Notes: generated by a model not told the origin, from the sequence alone. Positions 35,346 to 47,795 are shown, numbered from the stretch's first letter. The stretch: 64,000 nucleotides of DNA from Cylicocyclus nassatus (GCA_958299035.1 CATQJL010000001.1:15946305-16010304); one strand, 5' to 3'. Numbers and translations are program-made.

Positions 35346-35557
35346 TGTGGTGGCTACAAGGTTCAGTGGAATTTTTAAATCTTTATCGTTATTCTTCAAC
35401 ATAAAGGCCGGCTGGGTGCCAGACCAACACAAGACGAGAATGCCGTCCTCGGGTTTGGCCCGAGTCAGGCCACAAAGGGTATTATGCGATAATATATGGC
35501 GAGTATGATGCGATACAACACATGGCGCGGGGGAAGGAGTTCTTGGGATCAGGAACA
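35346..35557 (-). repeat. Mirrored 3' LTR (212 bp)
   Basis: Reverse complement of 32,736-32,946 with one extra G in a ggggg run. Preceded by CCCTG, the complement of the same target duplication, which shows the arm was copied with its flank and is not an independent insertion. Confidence 0.9.
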
Positions 35558-35736
35558 CTCCGGCGCCGCCAAAAAAAAAACTGTAAACATGTAAAAAAAT
35601 GGATTTCACTTTCTTGCTGATATTGACGTGGTAGTTCGATGGAGTTGTAGGCGATGTGGAGTGGGCGATGGAGTTGTAGTAGTTGGTGGAGTTGGAGCGG
35701 GCGATGGAGGTGAAGAAGGTAGAAGGGAATAGTAGA

Positions 35737-36155
35737 TCACGTGTGGCGTCGTTTGAAGCCGCCGGGGCGCTGACGATTACTGCAGAGGAGTGTGTTATGT
35801 GGTAAACCACAATGTACACAGCTCACTCCGCAGTCGTCAGTATGCTTGTCCTTCAAGCATCTTTCGCATAATCCAATTCGTGCTGCTTGCAGAGCTCGTC
35901 CGACTGCATCCGGAAACCGACTGCATCTAGCAGTATTGTGCATATCTTTGTTTTGATGTAGATCACAGCACATGGGGAACGTGGCTCGGATCGTCTGACT
36001 AGTTCGTTGCAAGACAGTTCGATTGAACTCAGTTGGCGTAGCATGCACTCATGGGTGGAGTCCATACGCAGGTGAATTTCGCGGATTGCAGACGCGATGG
36101 GGGCAAAGGCTGGGCTAGTATCAATATCTTCGAGTAAGTCGTCGAGTTGGGACAT
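35737..36155 (-). CDS. Mirrored 3' accessory zinc-knuckle ORF
   Basis: Same two frames as 32,139-32,557 (start at 36,155; zinc-knuckle frame 36,048-35,737), with the same discontinuity. Its TATA-like box is mirrored near 36,185-36,195. Confidence 0.5.
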
Positions 36156-37175
36156 GATTGTTGATGAAGTTAGTGATGCTCTGATATTTATACTAGCTTA
36201 CTCTCCGCCCACTTTTTTGTATATTGGGTTGTTTCAAAAGTTCTACCCGTTTTCGAACTTTGACTTTGATTCACTGTAACTCTTCTCAGGAATAGTCTTA
36301 TCAATTGCTATAAACTGTATTACAATCTGCAGATCTTCGGCTATTCTGCGCACTCTTTGAGATTATTGCACTCATAGTGGAGAAGATTTTATAGGCGAAA
36401 ATCGAGGAACATCTCCTTGTAGAAACCTTCACTTTGCAAAAGCATAACTTGATTTGGAATATAGCTGAGTTGCACAAGCACTGCTCACAGTGTAGTCCAT
36501 AGTCGACTGAGCAGTACCGCTAACTTTGGATTTCATCAAACTCTTTCATAAAAATTTTGTGCTGAAAAATCCGAAAGGACCCACTTATTTTGCTCTTTCT
36601 GAGTCGGCAAAAAATGCATTTTTTGACATTTTTGATTTTGTTCGCCGTTGACAAACCAGAAAATTTTTTCGTTCTTCTAGTAGCAGTTGTTCTAGCTCTA
36701 ATCTTACTTTATAAAGTAAAAGTTCCGCGATCGCAATATGTTTATGAATTTTATGCGACTTGAAGGGTCCATAGAGACAGATTATGTTTGAGCTAAAAAT
36801 TTGTAGGTTCAAAATTTTTCTGAAATCATATGCCGATGAGCGTTTCGTAGCACAAGTCCCCAGCAAACATTATGTATGTTTTAAAAGAAATTTTTTCCTT
36901 TGGTTGTAGATTTCACGGCAATAGAGCAAAGACGAAAACTTTCATATTTGTTTCGCTTCTTTTTAAAGTACGCAACCACACAGCGAACAAAGATCTATGA
37001 AAACGAATATATGCCTGAAAAACTAGAAGAAAGGAGCTTTTGAATGATATAAGCGCCATTTATGAAAAATGGTTTCTTCCTCCAAAATCGGCAGTTTAAA
37101 AAAAGGTATCGAAAACGGGTAGAACTTTTGAAACAATATATAGACAGTGTATATAGACAATGTATAGACATGTGT

Positions 37176-39379
37176 TTACTTGCAAGGAGGAATGGCATAT
37201 CGTGGATAATATGTTTGAGTAATTTGATATGCTCTTAATGCTGTTGGCTTGCTAAGCACTTGATGAAGCAATTCGAAAAGTGTTTTTACAATGAGGATAG
37301 CGATGCGTATAACTGTTGTGAGTATGTTTATCACAATTTTGAATACTAGCAGTATTGCTGTTGGACCAAATAGGTATGTCATGCCGATGAGCATGGTAAC
37401 CGTAGCGAATGTCCCGATACTAACTTCCAGTGCTCGGACATGGTTTTTAGAAGAGGTTGAAGGTCGGGTAAGTCAAAGTCTGTAATTGAATGGAGTGTGT
37501 TGGTTGTTTTCTTCGGGAAACACAGTAATTCTTTTGCTTCGAGGGTGGTAATTGAGTGTCCCTCGTAATTCAAATGTCACATCTTGACCATTGCAGATCG
37601 TGTGACATTTCTGTAGGATTAATGCGTTGCTGAACTCCATTGATACGTATTGATTGTGTTGTTATCACCGCATTCAATCGAAAACACTTGCGTCTCGCAC
37701 TGAACTGTTGCCCAAGAGGGTATCTGAGTAAAACATGCTATCTGTAATTGAGCTCCCTCTAAGCAATTGTAACATCCAATTGTATCAGGGTCATATTGCA
37801 AGGCTGTTCAATGATGTAATTAGAACTGTTTACCAATAAATTGGACTCCAGCATGACGGTCATTTCGCCTTCATAGAAATATGCGTTTACCTCTTCATTT
37901 TCTAAGCGGATGTTTGTGAATGGAGTTGTAATTGGCAAGATGTTGGCGACATCTTTTTGAAGACTCGAAATGGAATGCGGAGGGGCATTTACATGCTTTT
38001 GGGGCTTTGAGATTTTCGCATATGCAGATCATACGATTTTCGCATTTCGAAAATCTTTCTAATGCTTGTTTTTTTGAATCGCATTCAACAGGAATGATGT
38101 GTCCTTCAGGTAGAATCAGGCCTTCGTTTTTGGAAATAGCAAATCTTCTATCCATGAGAGGAAAAAATGCGGTTTCTAGATGGAAATCACCTTTATGGAT
38201 ATCCCGCTTATATTCTGACTCACATACGGCTGTAGGCTTATCGATTTTTGCACACCCCTGTGATACATTGTGATATCGATTGCTATCTCCGCTGCGGCGG
38301 GCCCATTCGATGCAGCGAACGACTCCGTAGACTGACCTACTTTTTGGTTGCGCGAGGCGAAGAAATGAGCGTGCGGGCAGGGGCAATAAGCACCCGCAGG
38401 CGATGCCGCCGCATGTCTGATCACATGCGAGATAAACTGGGTAATTTGATGCCATTTCTAACTCTGGTATAGTAGCATTGGGCAAAATGTTATTGCATGC
38501 ATTTTGTAGACATGATCCCATCTGAGCGCATCTAGTCGTGCGATAGAAATTGACTTTCGTGCTTCTTGTCAAGAAGAGCGATTCTTTCTTACACACTAGT
38601 TGCATGGGTTCATTTCTTAGTTTTATCATACCTACAATCGTATTGGCATGTCGAATTTGTATGCAGATTTCTTTATGTAGTTTATCAAATATGATTTCTT
38701 CGCTGAATGTGTAGGTACATTCTCCTCTTGATTTGCATTCCATTTCTAACCGTTTTGCGCATATGTACATGCTGGCAAGCAGATACTTCTGTTATCCCGA
38801 TTAGTGTTATCAGCATGATTGCTATTGCTGTACGCTTGGTTAGAGGGATTGGGTGGAAGGTGTACAACTCTTGTTGGGGTTCTTCCAAGCTCTCGCTTAT
38901 GTTGCGATGTGTGTAAGCGCAAATGCTCCATATTATGACCATGGGGATGATTGTTCCAAAGTATAAGATTAGCGCTACTGTGACGATGGCCCTGAATGGC
39001 CAGCAATGCGGTTTCCTATGAGGTCTTTGCTTAGTATGCTGGACATATTTTCGCATAGATCTGGAGGATGGCATTTTTTGACTTCCGTGATTGTGCCAGC
39101 TGTGGAAGTATGTCGCATCTGTACGTTTACCATGCGATGCAGTGCTGATGTAGGAAGCATAAACTGCATCTCTTCTGCATTCGCAGCGAAGGATTTGCAA
39201 TGGTTATCGAAACATAGTTCGAATTTCCCTGGTGGAGGGGTAATTTGTACTGTGCCATCTGTGCAGTTGATATGAAGCTGCTTTGATGCGGATATAGAAT
39301 CGATCAGCTTAGCAGCATCAGTGTGATGAGAGCAGAAGTTGACCTTCCGCCAGAAGTGGGGGTCACTGGGGGACGTCAT
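37176..39379 (-). pseudogene. env: Mirrored env-like gene, different frame breaks
   Basis: Same gene as 28,921-31,118. Here the ATG at 39,379 opens a 134-codon N-terminal frame, because of one extra C relative to the left arm. A 291-codon frame (38,770-37,895) spans the Cys-rich domain continuously, because of extra bases near 38,750, 38,300 and 38,165. At 38,300 the left arm's frame looks the more natural one (continuing EIAIDITMYHRG). The C-terminal anchor continues into FGPTAILLVFKIVINILTTV and ends at 37,176-37,178. Neither copy is intact. Confidence 0.75.
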
Positions 39380-39930
39380 GCAGGAGGCAGCAAAGTCCTA
39401 CCGCATTTGCTTCTGGAAGTGCCTGGGGAGCTTCAGATTCCTTGCGCCTCTAATCACTTTTCGCACCTCTGATTACTTTACAAGTTAGAGGATTGAACGA
39501 AATCTTTTTGAAGAGGATCTCATCCTGGATCAATGTGAGAATCTTGCAATTTCTTTCAATCTCAGCTATAATCGTTTTCGGCCTATTCAAATATTGGGTT
39601 CAGGGCATTTACTCCAAAATTCGTAACAGAAGGAATTATTCTGTCGCAGAATAAAGGACGAGTGCAATCAGTCTTCAAAGTCCTTGCCTTCGATTGGAAT
39701 AACTGAGAAAGATTGACATGTTTGAGATTCTGGTTTGAAGATTGAGTAGACTAATCCATACTTTCAAATCACTGGACGTTGAATGGCTATCTATGAGTAA
39801 TTTTTGAATTGTTATCTTATTTGCTATGAATTCAAAACATAAAAGCCATCTCAAAACTTGCCACGCTTCAAGAAATCAGCGATCAATTTGGCGTAGGTCA
39901 TATCAAGTTATTCGAAGTGCGAAGAAGTAA

Positions 39931-40410
39931 TTAGAGGCGAGAGGAAGTCTGAAGTTCCCTAGGCACTTCCATAAGCAGAAGCGGCGAGCCTTTGCTGCCT
40001 CCTGCCCGACCGCCGGTCACTGGTCTGTCCAAATCTCGTTCGTATTCCTGTATGTCATCTAGAGCACGCGTTTTGGACGCTCTTCTCAGATGATTCCTAT
40101 TTCCTCTCATCTCTGATGGCTGGTGATCTATGTTGTCATCTTCATTTGGATGAAGCGACAATGTAGGGTGTTCTGGGATGGAACGAGTTTCAAGTGGGGT
40201 AAATTTTGTTAAGGGGTCGTTGTAATATTTTGTGATTAGGCATTAGTATACGTGCCGTTCTTATCATGCCATCGTTACTTTCAAGCAACTCTACTATTTT
40301 GCCGTATACCCATTGTCCCCGCGGTATGAAATCTTCCTCTATCAATACAATTTCTCCAATATTGGGATGTTTTGCAGTATGCCGTGGTTGTTCTAGATGG
40401 CATCTGTGGC
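39931..40410 (-). pseudogene. Mirrored DUF5641 region, cut by gap
   Basis: Reverse complement of 27,890-28,368. The frame is broken near 40,161-40,245 by a single-base difference, and the remainder runs into the Ns. Confidence 0.75.
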
Positions 40411-40910
40411 NNNNNNNNNNNNNNNNNNNNNNNNNNNNNNNNNNNNNNNNNNNNNNNNNNNNNNNNNNNNNNNNNNNNNNNNNNNNNNNNNNNNNNNNNN
40501 NNNNNNNNNNNNNNNNNNNNNNNNNNNNNNNNNNNNNNNNNNNNNNNNNNNNNNNNNNNNNNNNNNNNNNNNNNNNNNNNNNNNNNNNNNNNNNNNNNNN
40601 NNNNNNNNNNNNNNNNNNNNNNNNNNNNNNNNNNNNNNNNNNNNNNNNNNNNNNNNNNNNNNNNNNNNNNNNNNNNNNNNNNNNNNNNNNNNNNNNNNNN
40701 NNNNNNNNNNNNNNNNNNNNNNNNNNNNNNNNNNNNNNNNNNNNNNNNNNNNNNNNNNNNNNNNNNNNNNNNNNNNNNNNNNNNNNNNNNNNNNNNNNNN
40801 NNNNNNNNNNNNNNNNNNNNNNNNNNNNNNNNNNNNNNNNNNNNNNNNNNNNNNNNNNNNNNNNNNNNNNNNNNNNNNNNNNNNNNNNNNNNNNNNNNNN
40901 NNNNNNNNNN
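40411..40910. other. Assembly gap, 500 N
   Basis: Exactly 500 Ns, a typical placeholder size, so the true distance is unknown. Frames of X residues across it are meaningless. Confidence 0.99.
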
Positions 40911-41445
40911 GTCGCTTGAGAGAGTCTTTTGTGCTTTCTTGAAAGATAGGAACAAGAACTCAGATTCTAATAGTATTCAAAGGTATCTATGTTGTACACG
41001 GCACACATCAGTATTGAAACTACGGGCTTTCTCTTTGGTATCGAAGCAAAGGAAAGTTGCGACGTCGCACGCGTCGTTCGCGTCGCCGCACTTCGTTGCA
41101 ATTGTTGTTCGGTTTGTGCTCATATCTCCTAAACAAATATCGGAGGCACAACTCTACAAAGTCATTTGAAAAGTAGGAGGTTAGACCTTCAACTTAACAA
41201 CTTTAGACTAAAAGGAAACCTCCTGCAAACGCCAGAAAGATCCCTCAAAGCAGCGTGCTGCACCATGTGCAGCACCGGTCCGAAACGTGTTAAAGTGCAC
41301 TTCCTTATTACGAGAGGTTCAAATAAGGTTGGCAAACTCGGCTCAGCAGTAAGTCTTCCAATTTAGTGCAACAGAAGTTTAAATCCAGATTTCTAGGCTT
41401 TGTCTAGCAACCGCGATTCCTTTGAAGCAGTCAGGTAAATATGCC
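40911..41445. other. No supported gene
   Basis: Contains a CG-rich stretch (gttgcgacgtcgcacgcgtc, 41,056-41,100) of repeat character and short frames only. Confidence 0.4.
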
Positions 41446-41446
41446 C

Positions 41447-42060
41447 CAAAAGTAAGTACGCACCTTTTGATCGTTAATAACTTTCTTCCTACTGAGTCTT
41501 TTCCTTAGCTTCAAGTACCATTCAATAGAGGAGGCTTCATTAGGCTTACGTTATGGAATGGATTGCTCAGCACTCTTCATTACTGTAGGATTCCGGTAAA
41601 AATTTTGAAGGGAGTTTGAGCCATCAACGGCTACATAATGTACCAGAATGAATGATTAACGTGCCGAAAACTCTATGTTAGATAAACTGAGTCAGTGATC
41701 ATTGATACGGAATTCATACTTTATCGTAAGCCATCTTCCGTAAGTTAGCCAAGTAATCGCAATAACTTTGTTTTTCAGTGGTTTTTAAATGTGACTGGAT
41801 CACTAAAAGCTGTTAAAAACTTATAAATAGTTGTCTGATGAAGTCAGTCTCCGTAAAAACAATTCTATACGACTTTTTCGAGTTTTTTTTTTAATTTTTG
41901 GTTCAGACGGCTTATTTCAATGACGCCATAAGTTGGAAGTTTCTACCGTATTTTTACATTGATGAAGAAAGATAGATAATCGAGGCACGCTGCAAAATCT
42001 AGGTTAGAGTTGCTCTACCAATTAGTGCTTAAAGCTAAGCAATAGTTATTCTGTGTTGTA
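41447..42060. mobile_element. Degenerate ACAGGGTGTCC-family element
   Basis: Internal blocks match 45,309-45,989 in order: ttttgatcgttaataactt, aggcttcattaggcttacg, cattactgtaggattccgg. In inverted form: gtttctaccgtatttttac, and gttgctctaccaattagtgcttaaagct in two pieces. The terminal repeats have decayed. Confidence 0.45.
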
Positions 42061-42278
42061 GTCGCATAGAGACAAAAAAACAGTTTTTGCATCAACCTAC
42101 ATTCCAACATCTATCTTGAAACCTTGAGAAAACTTGAGAGACCAACTCTATCTGAGCGCGCTAGATTTTAATGTTACAAGTAATCACCTTGCTTGGTTGT
42201 ATGTAGGTATCATCCGCCAAGATTTAGAGCAAGATAAGTTCAAATAAAACCAATGTATCTTTTGATTTGCTGTTGAAC

Positions 42279-42954
42279 GGTCGAAGTGAAATTTTCTATG
42301 TAATGTAGACTGTCTTATAGAACATAAAACGCTGACTCCAAGTCTGCTTTCGATATCTGCAAGGCGCTTCTGTGAACGGAATGTCGAAAAATAGAAGGTC
42401 GAACGTGGAGGTTAAAACCAATATAGTTATTATTAGTACTGTTTAAGTTTATGCAAGGGATATTGTAAAAATCGGCTAGATTCTGATGCGTGATCTGTGA
42501 TGCCCAGTTTGTTTCATGTTTCCTATTTTTTAGTTTTTCAATGCATGAACAATGGTACTACATGATCGTGATTGTGAAAGCCTTAGCTTTTCAGATTATG
42601 GTGATGCTCCTCTATCCAAAGCATGAACTACTTCCTCGATACTGTACAGAAGAGTTACGGTAGCAAAAGCGCAAACAAGCAGAGTAAAGAACCTATTTGA
42701 AAATTGTGTGATGCTAAGTCTGGTGTGTATGCGCACACTTCAAGCCTGCTAAGCCACGGATAGTGATGACGATCATGACAGAGATTGTTGTTATCACTTA
42801 GAATATGATATTTGCAAAGACGCTATTTCAGGCTACCTTACAGGGAAGGGTACTTGGTCGAAGTGAAATTTTCTATGTAATGTAGACTGTCTTATAGAAC
42901 ATGAAACGCTGACTCCAAGTCTGCTTTCGATACCTGCAAGGCGCTTCTGTAAAC
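42279..42954 (+). repeat. 99-bp direct repeat, 577-bp spacing
   Basis: ggtcgaagtgaaattttcta through aaggcgcttctgt at 42,279-42,377 recurs at 42,856-42,954 with about three substitutions. Both copies resemble one arm of the foldback family at 10,770 and 43,154. Confidence 0.75.
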
Positions 42955-43153
42955 AGAGTTATGAGAATTTTTTTGGACAAAAAGTTGGGGGTTTGGCTAA
43001 TGTAAAAACATGTATATTGAGGTCCTTTCGGCGCTTAAAAACGGTACTGACTAGCATAAGTCAGTTAGACTGAATGTATGTACTGCACAAAGCGCCCTGG
43101 ATTCATAAGTCATTAAAGCTTGCGAACTATAGCTCTAACAAGGGAACGATCAC

Positions 43154-43753
43154 AACTTGAGGTGGCAAATTGGAAGGAATCGCATGTCATTAGATGCGCC
43201 TTGATGAGCTGATTCCAAATCTACCTTCCGTATCTGCGATGCGGTTATTTGGAAGAAGTTATGAAATGTTGAAAATGTAAAGTCATTAGGATTTTAATGC
43301 ATAATATGCTTGAAATCCAACTTGGAAGTGCACGACTAGCATGATATTGATACTAATTTGAAGGAATACTCACATTCAAAAGAAACACAAGTAAGTGTTT
43401 TTGAATAGCTAAAAAGTAACTAAAGTTCTTTGTTAAAAGCTATGAGCAATGAAAAGTCCAAATTTGGCAAATTTACAGTGTCATACCTCGAAAATTACTT
43501 GTTCAAAAACACCTATTTATGTTTCTTTAAAATGCGAGCATTCCTTGAAATCAGTACACTCAATATCATGCTGGTCATGAACTCCCAAGTTGGATTTTGA
43601 AGCAGATAATGCATTAAAACCCCAATAACTTCACATTTTCAGCCGCTCTTAACTTTTTGCAGACAACGGCATCGCAGATATAGAAGGTTGATTTGGAATC
43701 AGCTCATCAAGGCGCATCTAATTATATGCGATTCATTCCAATTCGCCACCTTA
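43154..43753. mobile_element. Foldback element with about 240-bp arms
   Basis: aggtggcaaattggaaggaa...ccttgatgagctgattccaa at the left is matched in reverse by ttggaatcagctcatcaagg...ttccaattcgccacctt at the right. The inner arms (aaacacaagtaagtgtttttga versus tcaaaaacacctatttatgt) continue the pairing. Non-coding. Confidence 0.7.
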
Positions 43754-43755
43754 AA

Positions 43756-44185
43756 GGCAGTGGATCGGCAAAATCCAACAACTTGGGATTTTAACGCGAT
43801 AGGTTCCTTATCGCCCAACTATGAAAACAGTGCAATCCCGGTTGCACAGCATGCTTTCCTTGCCGAGAAAATCGCTCTCGAACTTACAAGCGCAGGCCAA
43901 TCTTACACGCATCTGGACGAGTTGGCAATTCCCTTCTCACCATTGGAGGCTGCCCGCCGCAACGCTATAATTGGGTCCTGCCACGATTTAGCGTTATTGG
44001 CCTTGCTCCACTCGTCCAATATCAAAGGGAAGGGCATTGAAAAACGCTCATTTTCGCCGTTTTCAAGCTTTCAAAAGGGGATTTTCGGGATCAGCGTATT
44101 GAAAAACCCAAGTAAGCGCAAATTTGACCAGGTTGAGATTTGCCGAGCCACTGCCTTTAAGTTGGGATTGTTCCCTTGTAAGTAA
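43756..44185 (+). CDS. Unidentified exon-like ORF
   Basis: About 140 codons in sequence richer in GC than its surroundings, beginning just after the foldback element (possible acceptor 'aaaggcag'). Contains ENSAIPVAQHAFLAEKIALE, YTHLDELAIPFSPLEAARRN and CHDLALLALLHSSN, and ends SKRKFDQVEICRATAFKLG before a GTAAGT donor at 44,180. The composition looks coding and helical. No family recognised. The frame also stops naturally six bases later. Confidence 0.4.
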
Positions 44186-44570
44186 TTTCATTGTAACCGC
44201 GCGTTCAAATTTTTGCTTCAAAAATTCCCATACCTTCCCTATTAGACTTGCTTTGCAGAATTGGAAAGCAAATTTGGAAACATCGTTTCATGCTCTCTAA
44301 GATGATATACATTACTTACGGAAACGCCACTTGTACCAGTGTCACTTTCCCTCTTAGTCCCACGGTAGAGCCAAAATGAACCATGAAACAGCTCTAGAAT
44401 ACAAGTTCCGAAAAATGGTAAATTTCTGGATATTGCTACCGTTACTTTACCAAATGAAGTGTGACTAAACATTTTTCAACAAGCACTGCAAATTCACTAG
44501 AAGTTTTGTTTCGTTTTTTGGGTTTTTGTTTTGATTTTGGAACAAAATTTCCTTGTTTCAGAATGACTGT

Positions 44571-44682
44571 CGAAGAAGAGACGCCTGATGGTGAATGTAA
44601 ATATCATTTTTTGCAATTAGACTCAATGCTTTCCACTTTTCACTCGCTCAAATACAGTAGCACGAATTCGGCTGACTTTTGA
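44571..44682 (+). CDS. Possible small exon or short ORF
   Basis: After a strong acceptor 'ccttgtttcag', an ATG begins MTVEEETPDGECKYHFLQLD, continuing 39 codons to a TGA. Such a placement could be a trans-spliced start. No homologue recognised. Confidence 0.25.
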
Positions 44683-45308
44683 ATTTATTCTAGAGTTTTG
44701 GGAATTGGTAAGTATAGATCAAATTTTGGTTTACACGCATTGCTTTCAAATTCTTCAGACTTATTGTTCGGAGCATTGAAAATTATTAGGTTGGCAATAT
44801 GTTATCCAATTTTCACTTATAGATTCTGCCTTTATAAATGTGGCGCTTGTATTCTATGGATTATAATATTCATCATGTAAGCTACAAATGCAGCCATTTC
44901 TGTTTAGTTCTAATATCGCATTTGAGAGTTACGGTAAGGCAACTAATGAAAAGGAGAGAACGAATTGTCATAGGATCTGACCAGCTAGGGTTATACGACA
45001 TGCTGATTACAAATTTGCTATGGAAAAGTTGGCTTACCAGAAATTAATGGAATAAGTTTTCACTCTGACGGCAATGAATATAATGAATACATTGTAGTCT
45101 TCAGCTTGTCAAATTGCCCACAATACAAAGCTTTGCCAAAATAGGGCATTCCAGCCCTTTGGCGTTGATGATTTTGAGGCGGCATTGACGCATACATCTA
45201 GAGCGACTTCTTAAAGGCAGCCTCTCACTAAAACTTAGTTGTCGAGGTTTTTGCATACTGCAAGACTTTTCGTGGTCATCTAGCTCAGCGCGGGTCCAAA
45301 ATCTTATA

Positions 45309-45989
45309 CACAGGGTGTCCGTAAAGTATGTATGCACTGTTTGATCGTTAATATCTCCGTTCCCAGGGGTCTTTTGCCGAGCTTTAAGCACCATACTGTA
45401 GAGCTTGCTTCAACTTAGACTTACAGTATGGAGCGAATCGCCGGTCTCCTCTCATTACTGTAGGATTACGGTAGGAACTTCAAAGAGGGTTTTGAGCCAT
45501 GAAAGGCCATATTTTGCCTCAGAAAGGAAACAAAACAGCCTGAAAACTTTTACACTAGGCTAATTAGAGTTGCTGATTTTAATTGTGAAGTTCCAACTTA
45601 TTATGATGCTTCATTGAAGAGTTATGCCAGGTAAGAGGTAGCGGCCATTTTTTTAATGTTCCTAAAAGTGCATTTACACCGTTTAGAAAGCTTCGCAATC
45701 TTGTGAATAGTTGAGTATTGAACTCAGCGTCCATAAAAACCCTACTACACAAGTTTTCACATTTTTTTGAAAAATTTTGAAACGACAGCTTTTTCCACAT
45801 TGACACCATATGTTTCAAGTTTCTACCGTAATCCTACAGTAACAGTGAGTGATCGCTGATTCGCTCTACACTGTAAATCTAAGTTGAAGCCAGCTCTACA
45901 GTATGGTGCTTAAAGCTCGGCAAAAGACCCCCTGGGAAGGGAGATATTAACGATCAAACAGTGCATACATACTTTACGGACACCCTGTA
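45309..45989. mobile_element. Complete ACAGGGTGTCC-type Tc1/mariner miniature element
   Basis: Left cacagggtgtccgtaaagta, right tactttacggacaccctgt, both flanked by TA. The whole 681 bp is an imperfect palindrome (tgcactgtttgatcgttaat versus attaacgatcaaacagtgca). No transposase. Best-preserved of five family members seen here. Confidence 0.85.
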
Positions 45990-45991
45990 TA

Positions 45992-47795
45992 AAGCTGATT
46001 GTATGTCTGTATGTATGTACGTATGTTCCGAATAGAAAATTTTATTTCTGAACCGATCCGGACCAAACTTTGCACACATACACTTGGGGCGGGGCGGGTG
46101 TCTTAGGCTACTTTTCGTCGTCGATCGATATCGATTCTATCGACTTATCAAAACTGGGGGGGGGGGGGGGTAAGGGGGGGGGGGGGTAGGTGAGCGTGCT
46201 GATTACGATTATATTATTGACAGACCGACGAAGCCAGGTTTGTCAGCTAGTAGCATATAATCCACGAAAAACTCTTTTTAAAAGCCCAGCGTAAGCAACG
46301 CGGACGAGTTGTGCCTTCTCAACCTAGTCTTTGCCACAGTGGCAGCAACACTATGGAAGTGGACGCCAGGTGGAGGGACATGTTGAAACACGTAAGGGGA
46401 AAACCGTCGGCAGTGCTCACCAAGTCGCGCTTTGCGGGCCACTTTGAGAGAAAATTTCTCGGCATAGAAGAGCCCGCGTTTAGTCGAATTTGGGGCAATC
46501 AACTATTCACTGGGTCCTCTAACGATATATGTAGAGATTCGCACTACTCCAATTTTGTTAAAACATGCCTTCAGGGGCAGTGCCTTGGGAAAATTGCAAT
46601 CACTCAAGAAGCTTTCGAATTTTTTGCGTAAAACTTAATTGTTCTCATACATCATTAACGCACATGAATAAATTCGATTTGCTTTGAAAAAACTAAATTC
46701 TCAAGGTTTTCTTTGAATTTTCGGTACTTAAACGCGCTAAACTTTTCAAACCGTGAATTTTTTTGAATAAGTCATTACTACAGACTTCATAACTAGAGCT
46801 ACGATATAATGTGAGAAACAGCTTGCAATTATGAACTGCTGAGGAAGCTCCCCACACATCCCCACAATTAGTGAATTTAGCGTAAAACCTACAGAAGGCG
46901 ACATTTACTAGAAATCGATTTCTAGCCATGAAAAAAAAATGCAGTAATTCTGTGCATGTTTATTCGCTATGAAGGAACATTTGTGAACAAGCTAGAAAGC
47001 CGTAGGAATTTTCTGAAAGGAGATCAAATTTTTCGGTTCGAAAAATGTGCACTGCTCTGAATATTTAAAGTTGCCTGGTAAGGTTTCTTGGCTCTAACAA
47101 ATCGATGAACCTTCGCTTCTACCAGATTGGCTGACTGAAGGAGGGCTTCAAGACCTAAGAGGTGACTGCTCGCGTCCCGCGACGCAGTCCGCGCCTCCCT
47201 CGCGAACATGCTCTCCGATCCTAGCCTTAATTAGGTTACGGAAATCCGCCTTCCAGCCGCCCATCTGGTTGAATTAAAGGGTAACTGCCTACTCTTAGCT
47301 TCAACCAGCTGGCTTACTCGGCTTCGCCCGGCCCTGTTAAAACACTGTAATAAAGGTCTCACCCCTACCCCTCTATAACCTTTCTCTGTGCCCACTTCTT
47401 CATTTCGTTTCCCGTTCCCTGTTTCGTTTTCGAAATTAGCATGCTCGATTACCTCCTGTGCCAAATCCCAGCCCCGTGCTCGAACTTTGCAAAAAAATCG
47501 ATAAAATCGATAAAAGTAATTGATAATTCTGGAAACTAATATTGTATTCGAAGTCGCCATGCTCGCTTACTCCCCTGTGCCAACTCCCAGCCCCGTAGGT
47601 GAACTCTGCAAAAAATCGATAAAAATCGATAAAATCGATATCGATCGATGACGAAAAGTAGCTTATGGCACCCGCCCCTCCCCGAAGTGTATGTGTGCCA
47701 AATTTGGACCAGATCAGTTTAGAAATGAAATTTTCTATTCGAAACATACGTACACACAGACAGACATACATACGTACAAACAGACATTCAGTTTT
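45992..47795. mobile_element. Compound element with gtatgtctgtatgtatgtac inverted ends
   Basis: 45,995-46,160 (gtatgtctgtatgtatgtac, then ccgaatagaaaattttattt, then cacacatacacttggggcg, then gtcgatcgatatcgat) is the reverse complement of about 47,625-47,790. The inner part holds poly(G) tracts (46,156-46,190) and, at 47,440-47,640, two units of the ~90-bp repeat seen at 590-1,135. A 106-codon plus-strand frame (46,311-46,631) with RWRDMLKHVRGKPSAVLTKS is of unknown origin. Confidence 0.6.

Larger units (their letters stand above)
34567..40410. repeat. Right arm of the inverted repeat, ending at the gap
   Basis: The mirrored copy stops exactly where the N-gap begins. The rest of a second retroelement (gag to integrase, 5' LTR) is not seen beyond the gap, where the sequence at 40,911 is unrelated. 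So the right-hand element is either truncated or lost in the gap. Confidence 0.9.

Noticed and set aside
40266..41169. Open frames of 181-265 codons across 40.3-41.2 kb
   Set aside because: They consist mostly of X residues translated from the 500-N gap.
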